Source: Microbulbifer sp. THAF38 (GTDB lineage Bacteria; Pseudomonadota; Gammaproteobacteria; Pseudomonadales; Cellvibrionaceae). Taken from it: a stretch of DNA of 64,000 nt. Positions within the stretch are counted from its first letter, which is position 1. The number at the start of each line of letters is the position of its first letter. This document shows positions 1 to 10,898 of the stretch, in pieces. The DNA lies in the NCBI RefSeq assembly GCF_009363535.1, contig NZ_CP045369.1, positions 1-64,000 on the forward strand. The letters run 5' to 3'. Under the pieces are notes generated by a model that saw only the letters and a program-made list of their open reading frames with translations, ran no database searches and was not told the DNA's origin. The position numbers and the translations under genes are program-made.

Positions 1-120
1 GTGGATAACCCATCGATGGAAAGGTATACTGCGCCGATCTTATTTGACGGCTCGGGCGTTTCAGCCTTGTCATGCCGTTGTCTCCGTGGTCTTACCATTT
101 TGGGGTTTTTGGGGGGTTTC
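1..120 (+). promoter_or_regulatory. dnaA upstream region, probable edge of oriC
   Basis: The first nine bases read GTGGATAAC, which is a DnaA box (TGTGGATAA) lacking only its first base, cut by the window edge. The dnaA reading frame stays open across this stretch, but its translation has no resemblance to DnaA, so I read it as leader or origin sequence. That oriC lies just to the left is inferred from position; the rest is outside the window. Confidence 0.5.
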
Positions 121-1830
121 TTGACTGAATCCGTTTGGAAGCAGTGCGCGAGCTGTTTACAGGATGAGCTGCCATCTCAGCAGTTCAACACCTGGATCAG
201 GCCGCTGCGTGTCAATCCCGCGTGTGCGGAGGGTGAGCTGCGCTTGGTCGCACCAAATCGCTTCGTGCTGGACTGGGTTGGCGGTAAATTCCTTCATCGT
301 ATCCGCGAGCTTGTACATCAGTTCTCTCCGGGGCAGCAGCCACTACAAGTGGGATTGGAGATCACAGCGCGACGTCCCGCGCGTTTCCAACGCAGCCGCT
401 CTGCGATGGAGGCGGCACCAGCGCCAACATCCATGCCACCAACGGCACCGTCCTCTAATACTGTGGTGCCTTCAATGGCGCACAGCGCCTCTTCGAGCCC
501 GGTGGATTTCCCCTCTACGCCAGCGGGAGTGGTCTCCCCTGTGGCTTCCCAAGGGTATATGAACCAGGTGGAGACACCTGCAGCTCCTGTCCCCACGCAG
601 CCCCTAATGGGCGGTGGTTTTGGTGGTAATTCTGGTACCAATCCTGGTGCCAATCCTCATCCGGCACTGGAAGAGGAGACAAACTCCCGACAAATGAGCA
701 AGGGTGAGCAGGCGGTATCCGATATCCGCCCGGCGGTAATGAACGACATGATGCGTTCTATCCCGGAACAGCCCGCGCGTCAGGTTGAGGTTGAGGGCGC
801 TATTAAACACGGCAGCTCCCTCAATCGTAATTTCACCTTCAAATCCTTTGTCGAAGGTAAGTCTAACCAGCTTGGCTTGGCCGCTGCCCAGCAAATCTCC
901 GATAATCCCGGTGGCGCCTATAACCCACTCTTTATTTACGGTGGCGTGGGCCTCGGTAAAACACACTTGATGCACGCGGTGGGCAATGCGCTATTGGAGC
1001 GCAATCCCAACGCCAAGGTGGTCTACCTGCACTCCGAGCGCTTTGTTGCGGATATGGTGAAGGCGCTACAGCTCAACGCCATCAGCGACTTTAAGCGCTA
1101 TTACCGCTCAGTGGATGCACTGCTGATTGATGACATCCAGTTTTTTGCCGGCAAGGAGCGCTCCCAGGAAGAGTTTTTCCACACCTTTAATGCGCTTCTT
1201 GAGGGGGGGCAGCAGATCATCCTCACTTGTGATCGCTACCCGAAAGAGATCGATGGACTGGAAGAGCGTCTCAAGTCCCGCTTTGGCTGGGGCCTCACTG
1301 TGGCGGTGGAGCCGCCGGAACTGGAAACTCGCGTAGCCATATTAATGAAGAAAGCGGAGCAATTTGGTGTTGAGCTGCCGCACGATTCCGCTTTCTTTAT
1401 CGCCCAGCGAATTCGCTCCAATGTGCGCGAGCTGGAGGGCGCTCTGCGCCGGGTGATTGCCAACGCCCAGTTTACTGGCCGCGCCATTGACGATGTGTTG
1501 GTGCGCGAGGCGCTCAAGGATCTCCTCGCTCTGCAGGACCGCCTGGTGAGCGTAGATAATATCCAGCGTGTGGTAGCCGAATACTACAAGATCAAGGTGG
1601 CCGACCTGTTGTCCAAGCGCCGCAGCCGCTCTGTGGCGCGTCCGCGCCAGGTGGCCATGTCTCTGGCCAAAGAGTTGACCAACCACAGTTTGCCGGAGAT
1701 TGGCGATGCTTTTGGCGGGCGAGACCACACCACGGTTTTGCACGCCTGCCGTAAAATTCGCGAATTGCAGGAGTCTGACGCGGATATCCGCGAGGACGTA
1801 AAGTTACTGACACGGTCGTTGACCACTTAA
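121..1830 (+). CDS. dnaA: Chromosomal replication initiator protein DnaA
   Basis: Initiates replication by binding DnaA boxes in oriC and melting the duplex. I start it at the TTG at 121 (569 residues) because the protein then begins with LTESVWKQC, the normal start of domain I, and a G-rich stretch precedes it; the in-frame GTG at 1 would add 40 residues unlike DnaA. Domain I runs to about residue 90. It is followed by an unusually long Pro/Ser/Thr/Gly-rich linker (about 90-220), which makes the protein some 100 residues longer than the E. coli one. Walker A GGVGLGKT is near residue 274, Walker B reads LLIDDIQFF, and the DNA-binding domain IV ends with the DHTTVLHA signature. dnaN follows after 32 bases. 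Confidence 0.97.
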   Translation: MTESVWKQCASCLQDELPSQQFNTWIRPLRVNPACAEGELRLVAPNRFVLDWVGGKFLHRIRELVHQFSPGQQPLQVGLEITARRPARFQRSRSAMEAAPAPTSMPPTAPSSNTVVPSMAHSASSSPVDFPSTPAGVVSPVASQGYMNQVETPAAPVPTQPLMGGGFGGNSGTNPGANPHPALEEETNSRQMSKGEQAVSDIRPAVMNDMMRSIPEQPARQVEVEGAIKHGSSLNRNFTFKSFVEGKSNQLGLAAAQQISDNPGGAYNPLFIYGGVGLGKTHLMHAVGNALLERNPNAKVVYLHSERFVADMVKALQLNAISDFKRYYRSVDALLIDDIQFFAGKERSQEEFFHTFNALLEGGQQIILTCDRYPKEIDGLEERLKSRFGWGLTVAVEPPELETRVAILMKKAEQFGVELPHDSAFFIAQRIRSNVRELEGALRRVIANAQFTGRAIDDVLVREALKDLLALQDRLVSVDNIQRVVAEYYKIKVADLLSKRRSRSVARPRQVAMSLAKELTNHSLPEIGDAFGGRDHTTVLHACRKIRELQESDADIREDVKLLTRSLTT

Positions 1831-1862
1831 TCGAATAACTGACAAACAAGGCGAAACTACCG

Positions 1863-2969
1863 ATGAAATTCAATGTGAGCCGGGACGCCCTGCTGAAGCC
1901 CCTACAACTGGTAGCCGGTGTCGTTGAGAAGCGCCAGACCCTACCGGTCCTGGCCAATGTATTGATGCAATTACAAGGTCAGGAGTTGTCTCTGACCGGT
2001 ACAGATCTCGAAGTGGAGATTGTCGGCCGCCTGCCGGTGGACGGCGTGGAGATGGAAGGCGAAGTCACCGTCCCAGCACGCAAGTTACTGGATATCTGTC
2101 GCTCACTGCCTGATGGCGCCGAACTAAAGTTTGAGCGCGACGGTGAGCGCCTGGTATTGCGCAGCGGTCGCAGCCGTTTTCAGTTATCGACTCTACCCGC
2201 AGCGGACTTCCCCAATCAGGAGGAGGCCAGCGCCCAGACCCGTTTCGATATCTCCCAGCGCGAGATTCGACGCCTGATCGAGGCCACCAGCTTTGCCATG
2301 GCCCAGCAGGACGTGCGCTACTACCTGAATGGCCTGTTGTTGGAATGTCGCCCACAGCAGTTGCGTGCGGTTGCAACGGACGGGCACCGCCTGGCCCTGT
2401 GTGATCGCGATGCACCGGGCTTGAATGTCTCAGAGTCGATCCAGGCGATTGTACCGCGCAAGGGGGTGCTGGAATTGGGCCGCCTGCTGGAAGACACCGA
2501 CGTGCAGGCGCAGGTGGTATTAGGCAACAATCATATCCGTGTAATGAGTGGCCAATTCACCTTCACCTCCAAACTGGTGGATGGAAAATTCCCGGATTAC
2601 GATCGCGTTCTACCACGGGGTGCGGGTAATGTGGTTTATGCCGATCGCCAGGGCTTGCGTCAGGCTTTCTCCCGCGCGGCGATTCTCTCCAATGAGAAAT
2701 ACCGTGGGGTGCGCTTGCAGGTCTCCGAAGGGCTGTTGCAGATTGTGGCCAACAATCCCGAGCAGGAGGAGGCAGAAGAGCAAATGATGGTGGATTACGT
2801 GGGTGAGCCTATGGAAATTGGCTTCAACGTTTCCTATCTGCTCGACGTTACCGGTGCTATTCATAGCGACCAGATTCGCATCAGCCTGGCGGATGCCAAC
2901 AGTAGTGCTTTGCTGCAGCAACCGGAGGACGGTGACGCCCTCTATGTGATTATGCCGATGCGCCTGTAA
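1863..2969 (+). CDS. dnaN: DNA polymerase III subunit beta (sliding clamp)
   Basis: Forms the ring-shaped clamp that tethers DNA polymerase III to DNA and recruits other repair and replication factors. The 368 residues match the usual length (366 in E. coli) and contain the three repeated clamp domains. The start MKFNVSRDALLKPL and the end VIMPMRL are the family's typical termini. It lies 32 bases after dnaA and is probably co-transcribed with it. A strong hairpin terminator follows at 3003, so dnaA-dnaN looks like a separate transcription unit from recF-gyrB. Confidence 0.98.
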   Translation: MKFNVSRDALLKPLQLVAGVVEKRQTLPVLANVLMQLQGQELSLTGTDLEVEIVGRLPVDGVEMEGEVTVPARKLLDICRSLPDGAELKFERDGERLVLRSGRSRFQLSTLPAADFPNQEEASAQTRFDISQREIRRLIEATSFAMAQQDVRYYLNGLLLECRPQQLRAVATDGHRLALCDRDAPGLNVSESIQAIVPRKGVLELGRLLEDTDVQAQVVLGNNHIRVMSGQFTFTSKLVDGKFPDYDRVLPRGAGNVVYADRQGLRQAFSRAAILSNEKYRGVRLQVSEGLLQIVANNPEQEEAEEQMMVDYVGEPMEIGFNVSYLLDVTGAIHSDQIRISLADANSSALLQQPEDGDALYVIMPMRL

Positions 2970-3002
2970 GTCTGGCTAACCAGCACTTGGCTCACAAACG
3001 GG

Positions 3003-3044
3003 AAGGGACCGCTTTGCATCATCAACAAGCGGTCCCTTTATTTT
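3003..3044 (+). terminator. Intrinsic terminator after dnaN
   Basis: A perfect 12-bp inverted repeat, AAGGGACCGCTT (3003-3014) and AAGCGGTCCCTT (3027-3038), encloses a 12-base loop and is followed by a T-rich tail. It sits between dnaN and recF. Confidence 0.9.
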
Positions 3045-3105
3045 ATCTGGTATTTTATCTGGATTTCACCGCGGGAATTTCCCCGGCTAACAAGCGGAAG
3101 GGTTC

Positions 3106-4212
3106 ATGGCACTGAGCCGCCTTCTCATTTCCAATTTTCGCAACATCTCCCGCGCCGACCTGTTTTTGGATACGGGGGTGAACCTGTTTTGTGGCGTCAA
3201 TGGCAGCGGCAAGACCTCCATCCTTGAAGCTGTCCATATGTTGGCTACCGGTCGCTCCTTTCGATCTCGCCAGCACAAATCGGTTATCCGGCATGATCAT
3301 TCGGGGCTCACAGTTTTTACCCAGTTGGATACGGGCTTCAACCTTGGTGTCGAACGCCTGGCCGATGGTGGTGGTCGTGTGCGTATCAATCAGGCCGCGG
3401 CGGAGTCCAGCTCACAACTGGCAAACTGTTTACCTTTGCAACTGATTAATAGTGATAGTTTCGCCGCTCTGGATGGAGGGCCAGGGGTACGCAGGCGACT
3501 CCTGGATTGGACAGTGTTCCACGTGGAACATCTCTTTGCCCAGGAGTGGAAAAACTATCAAATCGCATTGAAGCAGCGAAATGCCCTGTTGCGACGTGGT
3601 AAAATCGACGCGGATGCGATTGGGATTTGGGAGCATCAATTGGCCCAGAGCGGCGAGAGGGTGGACACCCTGCGCCGTGGCCAATTTCAGGAGTTACAAG
3701 CAGCCGTGACTTCCTTGCTGGATGAATTACCACAGAGCCTGTTGAATCGTGTAGATATCAGTTTCCGGCGGGGTTGGCGTAAGGAAATTGCTCTGGCTGA
3801 GGCACTGAGGGAGTCCCGGGAAGGGGATCTCAATCAGGGGCATACCCGCACGGGGCCTCATAGAGCCGATCTCCGATTTACCGTAGCAGGTGAGCCAGCA
3901 CACAATGTTTTGTCGCGAGGCCAGCAAAAGATGCTGGTATGCGCCGTACGCACGGCTATGGCGCAACTGGTGTGTCGCCACCGGGAGAAACCGGTGTTCC
4001 TTGTGGACGACTTGCCGGCGGAGTTGGATGATCACAATCAACAAGTTTTTGCCCAGTGGGTTGGCCGTTGTGCCAGCCAGGTACTGGTAACCGGAATAGA
4101 TGAGGGCACTACGAGCCGCCCCTGGCGACAGCTCGAAGCCCCTTGGAATTGCCCAAAAGTGTTCCACGTGGAACATGGGAATATCAGCGCCGAGGCATCG
4201 GCCGCACAATAA
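3106..4212 (+). CDS. recF: DNA replication and repair protein RecF
   Basis: SMC-like ATPase that loads RecA at gaps in single-stranded DNA together with RecO and RecR. Visible features are the Walker A GVNGSGKT at residues 30-37, the ABC signature LSRGQQKML and the Walker B region VFLVDDLPAELD. The 368 residues are close to the family norm. The peptide VFHVEH occurs twice, at residues 137-142 and 352-357, because both places encode a perfect parS palindrome; the second copy lies in the poorly conserved C-terminal tail. gyrB starts 18 bases downstream, so the two genes probably form one unit. Confidence 0.97.
   Translation: MALSRLLISNFRNISRADLFLDTGVNLFCGVNGSGKTSILEAVHMLATGRSFRSRQHKSVIRHDHSGLTVFTQLDTGFNLGVERLADGGGRVRINQAAAESSSQLANCLPLQLINSDSFAALDGGPGVRRRLLDWTVFHVEHLFAQEWKNYQIALKQRNALLRRGKIDADAIGIWEHQLAQSGERVDTLRRGQFQELQAAVTSLLDELPQSLLNRVDISFRRGWRKEIALAEALRESREGDLNQGHTRTGPHRADLRFTVAGEPAHNVLSRGQQKMLVCAVRTAMAQLVCRHREKPVFLVDDLPAELDDHNQQVFAQWVGRCASQVLVTGIDEGTTSRPWRQLEAPWNCPKVFHVEHGNISAEASAAQ
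3515..3530. promoter_or_regulatory. parS: parS centromere site 1 (ParB binding), inside recF
   Basis: The sequence TGTTCCACGTGGAACA is a perfect 16-bp palindrome that matches the bacterial parS consensus bound by ParB for chromosome segregation. It lies inside recF, a few kb from the origin, which is where parS sites normally cluster. ParA and ParB themselves are not in the window. Confidence 0.9.
4160..4175. promoter_or_regulatory. parS: parS centromere site 2 (ParB binding), inside recF
   Basis: Second identical copy of TGTTCCACGTGGAACA, 645 bases from the first and in the same reading phase, giving VFHVEH again. It lies in the last 20 codons of recF, just upstream of gyrB. Identity of all 16 bases at two nearby places makes coincidence unlikely. 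Confidence 0.9.
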
Positions 4213-4230
4213 GTTGAATGGAGCGAATAA

Positions 4231-6651
<2,421 letters not shown>

Positions 6652-6992
6652 TCTCCTGACTCTCTGTCGGGTCTCAGAAGATTCGCCCGAAAGTCTCAGA
6701 CGATTGCTCCCTCATCTCACAATTGTTGCGACGAGGGAGTAAAACCTAAAGCTTAGATATGGATGACTTATAGCTGAAAATAGGTACCTCAGTTCAAGAA
6801 TCGCAAATTTCTACACTTGCAGGGAGCTGCCAAAATTTGTTGGAAATGAGATTTCAGCCCAAGGACAGAAAGCAGCCGGGGGTAGCGTGAGGCTTTTTGT
6901 TAATTCAGGCCGAAGTTTTTGCAGGTGGGCGGAGCTTGGAGTTGGAATATCTTTAGATATATAGACTTAGGAAGAGTAAAAATAAAACGTCT
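6652..6992. other. Intergenic region after gyrB, left edge of the variable segment
   Basis: 341 bases without a convincing gene. A 7-bp inverted repeat CTCCCTC (6707-6713) and GAGGGAG (6733-6739) with a 19-base loop could serve as a terminator for gyrB, but no T-run follows. The second half is AT-rich and must hold the promoter of the following ATPase gene. I see no repeat or attachment site. Confidence 0.4.
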
Positions 6993-9551
6993 ATGGAGAC
7001 TGTACAAGAAGTAATCCGAAATTGGCTCTTAGAGCAGCAAGATTGGCTTCAGGAAGCTGCAGACAGACTTCTTAAGCAGGGGAATTTGCTTGCTTCCGAC
7101 TTGCAAGTCATTTGCTCGCTGCTTAAGACCCCTGAAGGGCGCTCCGTAACTAAACATCGAGTGTTTGACAGCTTGGTTGCCGCCAATGATCACGATACTG
7201 AGCTGAGACTTCACCAAATCAGCGGCGTCTCAGGAATCGAAAACCTATCCCCAAATGTCCCTCTCAACTTTGGAGAGGGAAATCTAACCATTCTCTATGG
7301 CCACAATGGTTCCGGGAAATCCAGCTATACACGTATTCTTAAAATAATAAGCGGAAAGCCGAGCGCGACTCCCCTAAAGGCGAACGTCTTTAATGCGACT
7401 CCATTAGCGAAGCACTGTCAGGTCTCATTTTCAATGAATGGGGAGCTATCCACTATAGATTGGCTGGTAAATGGGGCACCGATAGAAAACCTTCGAGCAA
7501 TCGATATATTTGATAGTGAAGTAGCTATCGGCTATCTCACCGAAGAGAGTGCCGCATCTTACATACCACCATTGGTAAAGTTGTTTGAATCATTGGCTAC
7601 GGTCTGTGATCAGATAAAAGACCTACTGCAGAAAGAACAGAATCAGTTAACTCGGAAACTCCCAAATCTTCCCCCAAATTTCCTGAGAACAGGTCCTGGC
7701 AAGCAATACCAATCGCTGCACGCCCATATAAGTGATGACGCTTTAAAACTGTTACTTACCTGGTCTGAAGAACATCAAAGTCGCCTTGAATCCATCAAAG
7801 AACGATTGAAATCGGCTGATCCTAAAGCGTTAGCCAAGAGAAAGCGTGATACGAAGGCGCGGATAGAAAAAATTATCCAAGATCTCAAGCTAGGCTTGTC
7901 TGCATATAAAACAGCAAATATTGAGGATATTAGAGCCCGCCGCACCATAGCAAACGAGAAGCGAAAGATTGCAGATGAAGCAGCAAAGGTTGGTTCAGCT
8001 CAATTGGACGGTGTTGGGAGCGTCACTTGGCATGCAATGTGGGAGGCAGCTAGGACTTATTCAAAGACTGCATATCCTACGGGCGCCTTCCCTCAGACTG
8101 ATGACGGAGCGAAATGTGTACTTTGCCAGCAGAACCTTTCAGCGGACGCTCAAACTAGATTGCAGGAGTTTGAAAAGTTTGTACAAGGCGAGCTGGAATC
8201 TGCAGCAAAAAAAGCTGAGGGACTTTATCAAGATGCTTTAAACCGTCTCCCGAAGGCACCTTCCCAAGAGGAAATTGAAACATTATGCATCGCAGCGGAT
8301 TTAACTTCGGATAGATGGAATAAGTATCTCCAAGAATTTTGGGCGACCGCAAGTCTTGCCAAAAAACACCTTATTGACCATGAGAAACAAGGACTGGCCA
8401 CTGAGGTTGCTGACGCTACGGATGCGATAGCCATGCTCGAAAAATATGGCCAGCAATTACAAGGTGAGGCAGAACAGTGTGAAAAAGATGCACAAGAGTT
8501 TGATAGAGAAAAAGCGGAAGAGCAGCTCCTCGCCCTAGAAGCTAAGAGATGGATTGCTCATCAAGAAGCTGCAGTAACTTCGGAAATTGCCAGGCTCAGG
8601 GAAGTAGAAACTTATGATAGCTGGAAAGGGTTGGTCAACCCAGGACGGATTTCAAGAAAGGCCGGAGATGTCGCGGAGCAGTTTGTCACAAAAGCTTATG
8701 AAATGCGGTTTAACGACGAGCTCAAAAAAATGGGAGCGTCACATATCCGAGTTCAACTCATAAAGTCCAGAACGAGCCGAGGTATTTCACTTCACCGATT
8801 GTGTTTGAAGGGGGCTACAAATAATAAAGCTTTGCCACATGAGGTTTTAAGCGAGGGAGAGCGCCGGATTATATCGCTCGCGGCATTTCTAGCTGATGTT
8901 GTTAATAAACCACAATCTTCAACCTTCGTGTTCGACGACCCAATTTCGTCTCTTGATCATGAGTACGAATGGCATGTGGCAAAACGACTAGCTGAGTTGG
9001 CCAAAGAGCGACAAGTAATCGTATTCACACATCGCCTTTCACTGTTTGGGGCGATGGAAGATGTTGCCAAAAAAATGGGTGATGAGTGGAAAAAACAGCA
9101 CTTCCAACAAATGTGTATCGAAGCGTACTTTGGTGCAGCCGGACACCCAGCTGAGCAGGCAACATGGAATGCAAAAACCAAAAAGGCGGACAATATACTA
9201 CTGGGTCGTTTAAATGCGGCAAAAAAGGCAGAAAGTGCTGAAATGTATCGCCAACTAGCTCAGGGGATATGTAGCGATTTTCGCAAGCTATTGGAAAGAA
9301 CTGTCGAAGATGATTTATTGAATGAAGTTGTAAAGCGGCATCGACGTAGTGTAACAACAGATGGGAGGCTTACTAAGCTACCTAAAATCCAACAAGAAGA
9401 CTGCCAACTTATAGACCGCCTCATGACCAAATATTCTTGTTTCGAACATAGTCAATCGCAGGAAGCTCCCATTCTAATCCCTGAAGAAGCAGAATTGAGG
9501 TCTGATATTGAGGAGCTTAAGACTTGGCGAGCTGAATTTTCAAAGAGGTGA
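6993..9551 (+). CDS. AAA_13/RloC-type ATPase, candidate tRNA-cleaving defence protein
   Basis: A large 852-residue ABC/SMC-type ATPase. After about 90 N-terminal residues comes Walker A GHNGSGKS (103-110). A long helical middle follows with the zinc-hook-like pair CVLC (C375, C378), then the signature LSEGERR (619), Walker B with D-loop FVFDDPISSLD (646-655) and the switch His in FTHRL (H680). This order is that of RloC (COG4694), an ATPase with a zinc hook that cuts the tRNA anticodon loop. RloC and PrrC use an Arg-Glu-His triad near the C-terminus. Here R764 and E768 (RKLLE) with H783 or H819 (FEHSQS) could play that part, but this is inference. No restriction-modification genes are adjacent. 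Codon use is more AT-rich than in gyrB, which fits acquired DNA. It could instead be another AAA_13 defence ATPase. Confidence 0.75.
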   Translation: METVQEVIRNWLLEQQDWLQEAADRLLKQGNLLASDLQVICSLLKTPEGRSVTKHRVFDSLVAANDHDTELRLHQISGVSGIENLSPNVPLNFGEGNLTILYGHNGSGKSSYTRILKIISGKPSATPLKANVFNATPLAKHCQVSFSMNGELSTIDWLVNGAPIENLRAIDIFDSEVAIGYLTEESAASYIPPLVKLFESLATVCDQIKDLLQKEQNQLTRKLPNLPPNFLRTGPGKQYQSLHAHISDDALKLLLTWSEEHQSRLESIKERLKSADPKALAKRKRDTKARIEKIIQDLKLGLSAYKTANIEDIRARRTIANEKRKIADEAAKVGSAQLDGVGSVTWHAMWEAARTYSKTAYPTGAFPQTDDGAKCVLCQQNLSADAQTRLQEFEKFVQGELESAAKKAEGLYQDALNRLPKAPSQEEIETLCIAADLTSDRWNKYLQEFWATASLAKKHLIDHEKQGLATEVADATDAIAMLEKYGQQLQGEAEQCEKDAQEFDREKAEEQLLALEAKRWIAHQEAAVTSEIARLREVETYDSWKGLVNPGRISRKAGDVAEQFVTKAYEMRFNDELKKMGASHIRVQLIKSRTSRGISLHRLCLKGATNNKALPHEVLSEGERRIISLAAFLADVVNKPQSSTFVFDDPISSLDHEYEWHVAKRLAELAKERQVIVFTHRLSLFGAMEDVAKKMGDEWKKQHFQQMCIEAYFGAAGHPAEQATWNAKTKKADNILLGRLNAAKKAESAEMYRQLAQGICSDFRKLLERTVEDDLLNEVVKRHRRSVTTDGRLTKLPKIQQEDCQLIDRLMTKYSCFEHSQSQEAPILIPEEAELRSDIEELKTWRAEFSKR

Positions 9552-9598
9552 AGGCTCTGAGTAAAAATGCGAGATGGATTTAATCAGTGAGCCCTGAA

Positions 9599-9727
9599 TT
9601 AATCTCGAGTTGGAGTTTTTGCTACGAAACGACTGAACAAGTGATGGCCGCAAATGCCTCAATTGGCGTCGCAAAACTCATAACCTACCCACTCCTTTCT
9701 ACACTGTAAGCACTTAAAATCACCCAT
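9599..9727 (-). pseudogene. Broken zinc-ribbon mini-gene with in-frame TGA
   Basis: On the reverse strand an ATG at 9727, preceded by a good ribosome site (GAGAGG, 4 bases upstream), opens MGDFKCLQCRKEW and reaches TGA at 9661-9659 after 22 codons. The same frame continues for 19 more codons, with CGHH just after the TGA, to TAA at 9601-9599. Read through, it would be a 42-residue zinc-ribbon-like protein with C-x2-C-x9-C-x6-C followed by HH. The pattern suggests a small metal-binding gene broken by one stop. A real 22-residue product, read-through or a chance ORF cannot be excluded. Confidence 0.35.
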
Positions 9728-9812
9728 TGTTCCTCTCGAATGGGCAGGTGCACCTGAAAGTACTGACGAACTACCACCAGGTTCCCAATCTGGGCTATAG
9801 GGACTTGTTTGT

Positions 9813-10817
9813 ATGGGGGAATTGGATCAGGTCTATCTCCAGTTACACTGTAGCTTTGCAGCAACTCGTCCCGAATTCTTTCTAAAACAACTGTGTTCTG
9901 GGGTGATAGAGCCAGGTAAGGCTATCAAAAGATCTGCTGCACGACATGAGCAACGATTTCCGTTGATCCAGAAAAGAAAATTTTCTTCCCCTCTCTTGCG
10001 GCTTAGAAATTATATTGCTTATGCTGAAAAAAAGGGACTGATAAGTCCTGAGCTGATGTCAGCACTGTCGCTTGCCGAGGCGAAGGAGAAAAATTATTCT
10101 TCAGCCCGCGAGATACTTGGAAATATAGAAGATAAATATCAGGCTGAAACCTGGTATCTGGAAGCCACTGCAATGGTTGCGCTTCATGAGGCGCTTGATC
10201 AAGAAAAAGAAATCAACGTCCCAGAATTTAAAAAGATCCGCGATAGTTATGTTGAGCTGGTTAATGCTGAGGGTGACGTGCCGGCCTATTGGCATGAACT
10301 GGCAATTACGATGCAGGTATTAGGTTATCCACGACCCAAGTATGTAAACATGTTGGAGCAGGCCTACCTGCGTGCTCCGAGGGATATCAATATTGCCTGG
10401 TGGTATGCTCATGAACTCTATCTAAATCGAGACGTTGAAAGATTCTCCCGCGTCTCCCAGCCCCTTTTGATGCAAATTACACGCTCAGAGTCCCGGGAAC
10501 ATTTCGAATCAATGATAAGGGACCTTAACCGGGAGACATTACCTTTTACAGACAGTGCTTTCACAGACAATAGCGAAGAGGTGAGCGGCCTAGGGCAACT
10601 CATGAAGGATTACCAGTTCTTGTCGGAAAATAAAGCGCTGGCAATGGCTCTGGATTATCGAGGGGCCTTTGTGGTGGGGTATATCGATAATGTTGCCAGT
10701 CAAACAGAAGCAAACCAGCTAGCCCTACAGGCCTGTGAAGAACAGAGAGCGCAACTACGGGTGAAAGATCGCTGCGAACTCTATGCAGAAGGGGAAACAA
10801 TCATTCGTTCCCCCTAA
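9813..10817 (+). CDS. Unknown TPR-like helical protein
   Basis: I do not recognise this 334-residue protein. The start is bounded by an in-frame TAG 15 bases upstream, and AGGGA lies at a reasonable distance, so the ATG at 9813 is the likely start and there is no signal peptide. Residues of about 70-230 are rich in helices with TPR-like features, such as paired Ala/Tyr/Trp positions and LEQAYLRAPRDINIAWWYA. The last 60 residues (DYRGAFVVGYI, then ALQACEEQR and RCELYAEG) resemble a small module seen at the end of assorted bacterial proteins, with two cysteines. It stands alone between the ATPase gene and a convergent cysH-like gene, in AT-rich DNA. Confidence 0.6.
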   Translation: MGELDQVYLQLHCSFAATRPEFFLKQLCSGVIEPGKAIKRSAARHEQRFPLIQKRKFSSPLLRLRNYIAYAEKKGLISPELMSALSLAEAKEKNYSSAREILGNIEDKYQAETWYLEATAMVALHEALDQEKEINVPEFKKIRDSYVELVNAEGDVPAYWHELAITMQVLGYPRPKYVNMLEQAYLRAPRDINIAWWYAHELYLNRDVERFSRVSQPLLMQITRSESREHFESMIRDLNRETLPFTDSAFTDNSEEVSGLGQLMKDYQFLSENKALAMALDYRGAFVVGYIDNVASQTEANQLALQACEEQRAQLRVKDRCELYAEGETIIRSP

Positions 10818-10898
10818 TGAGCATCAGACCGGCCAATTAGCGATCATAGCTAATAGCAGGTAGCACGTGTGGAAAGGTTATCGCTGGGCATCAGTTCA

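Noticed and set aside
1-120. N-terminal extension of DnaA from the GTG at position 1
   Set aside because: The extra 40 residues have no DnaA character and the first bases are a DnaA box, so this is origin/leader DNA with an open frame by chance.
9599-9727. Selenocysteine reading of the internal TGA
   Set aside because: No SECIS-like hairpin is evident and the position suits Trp better; a broken gene is the simpler reading.
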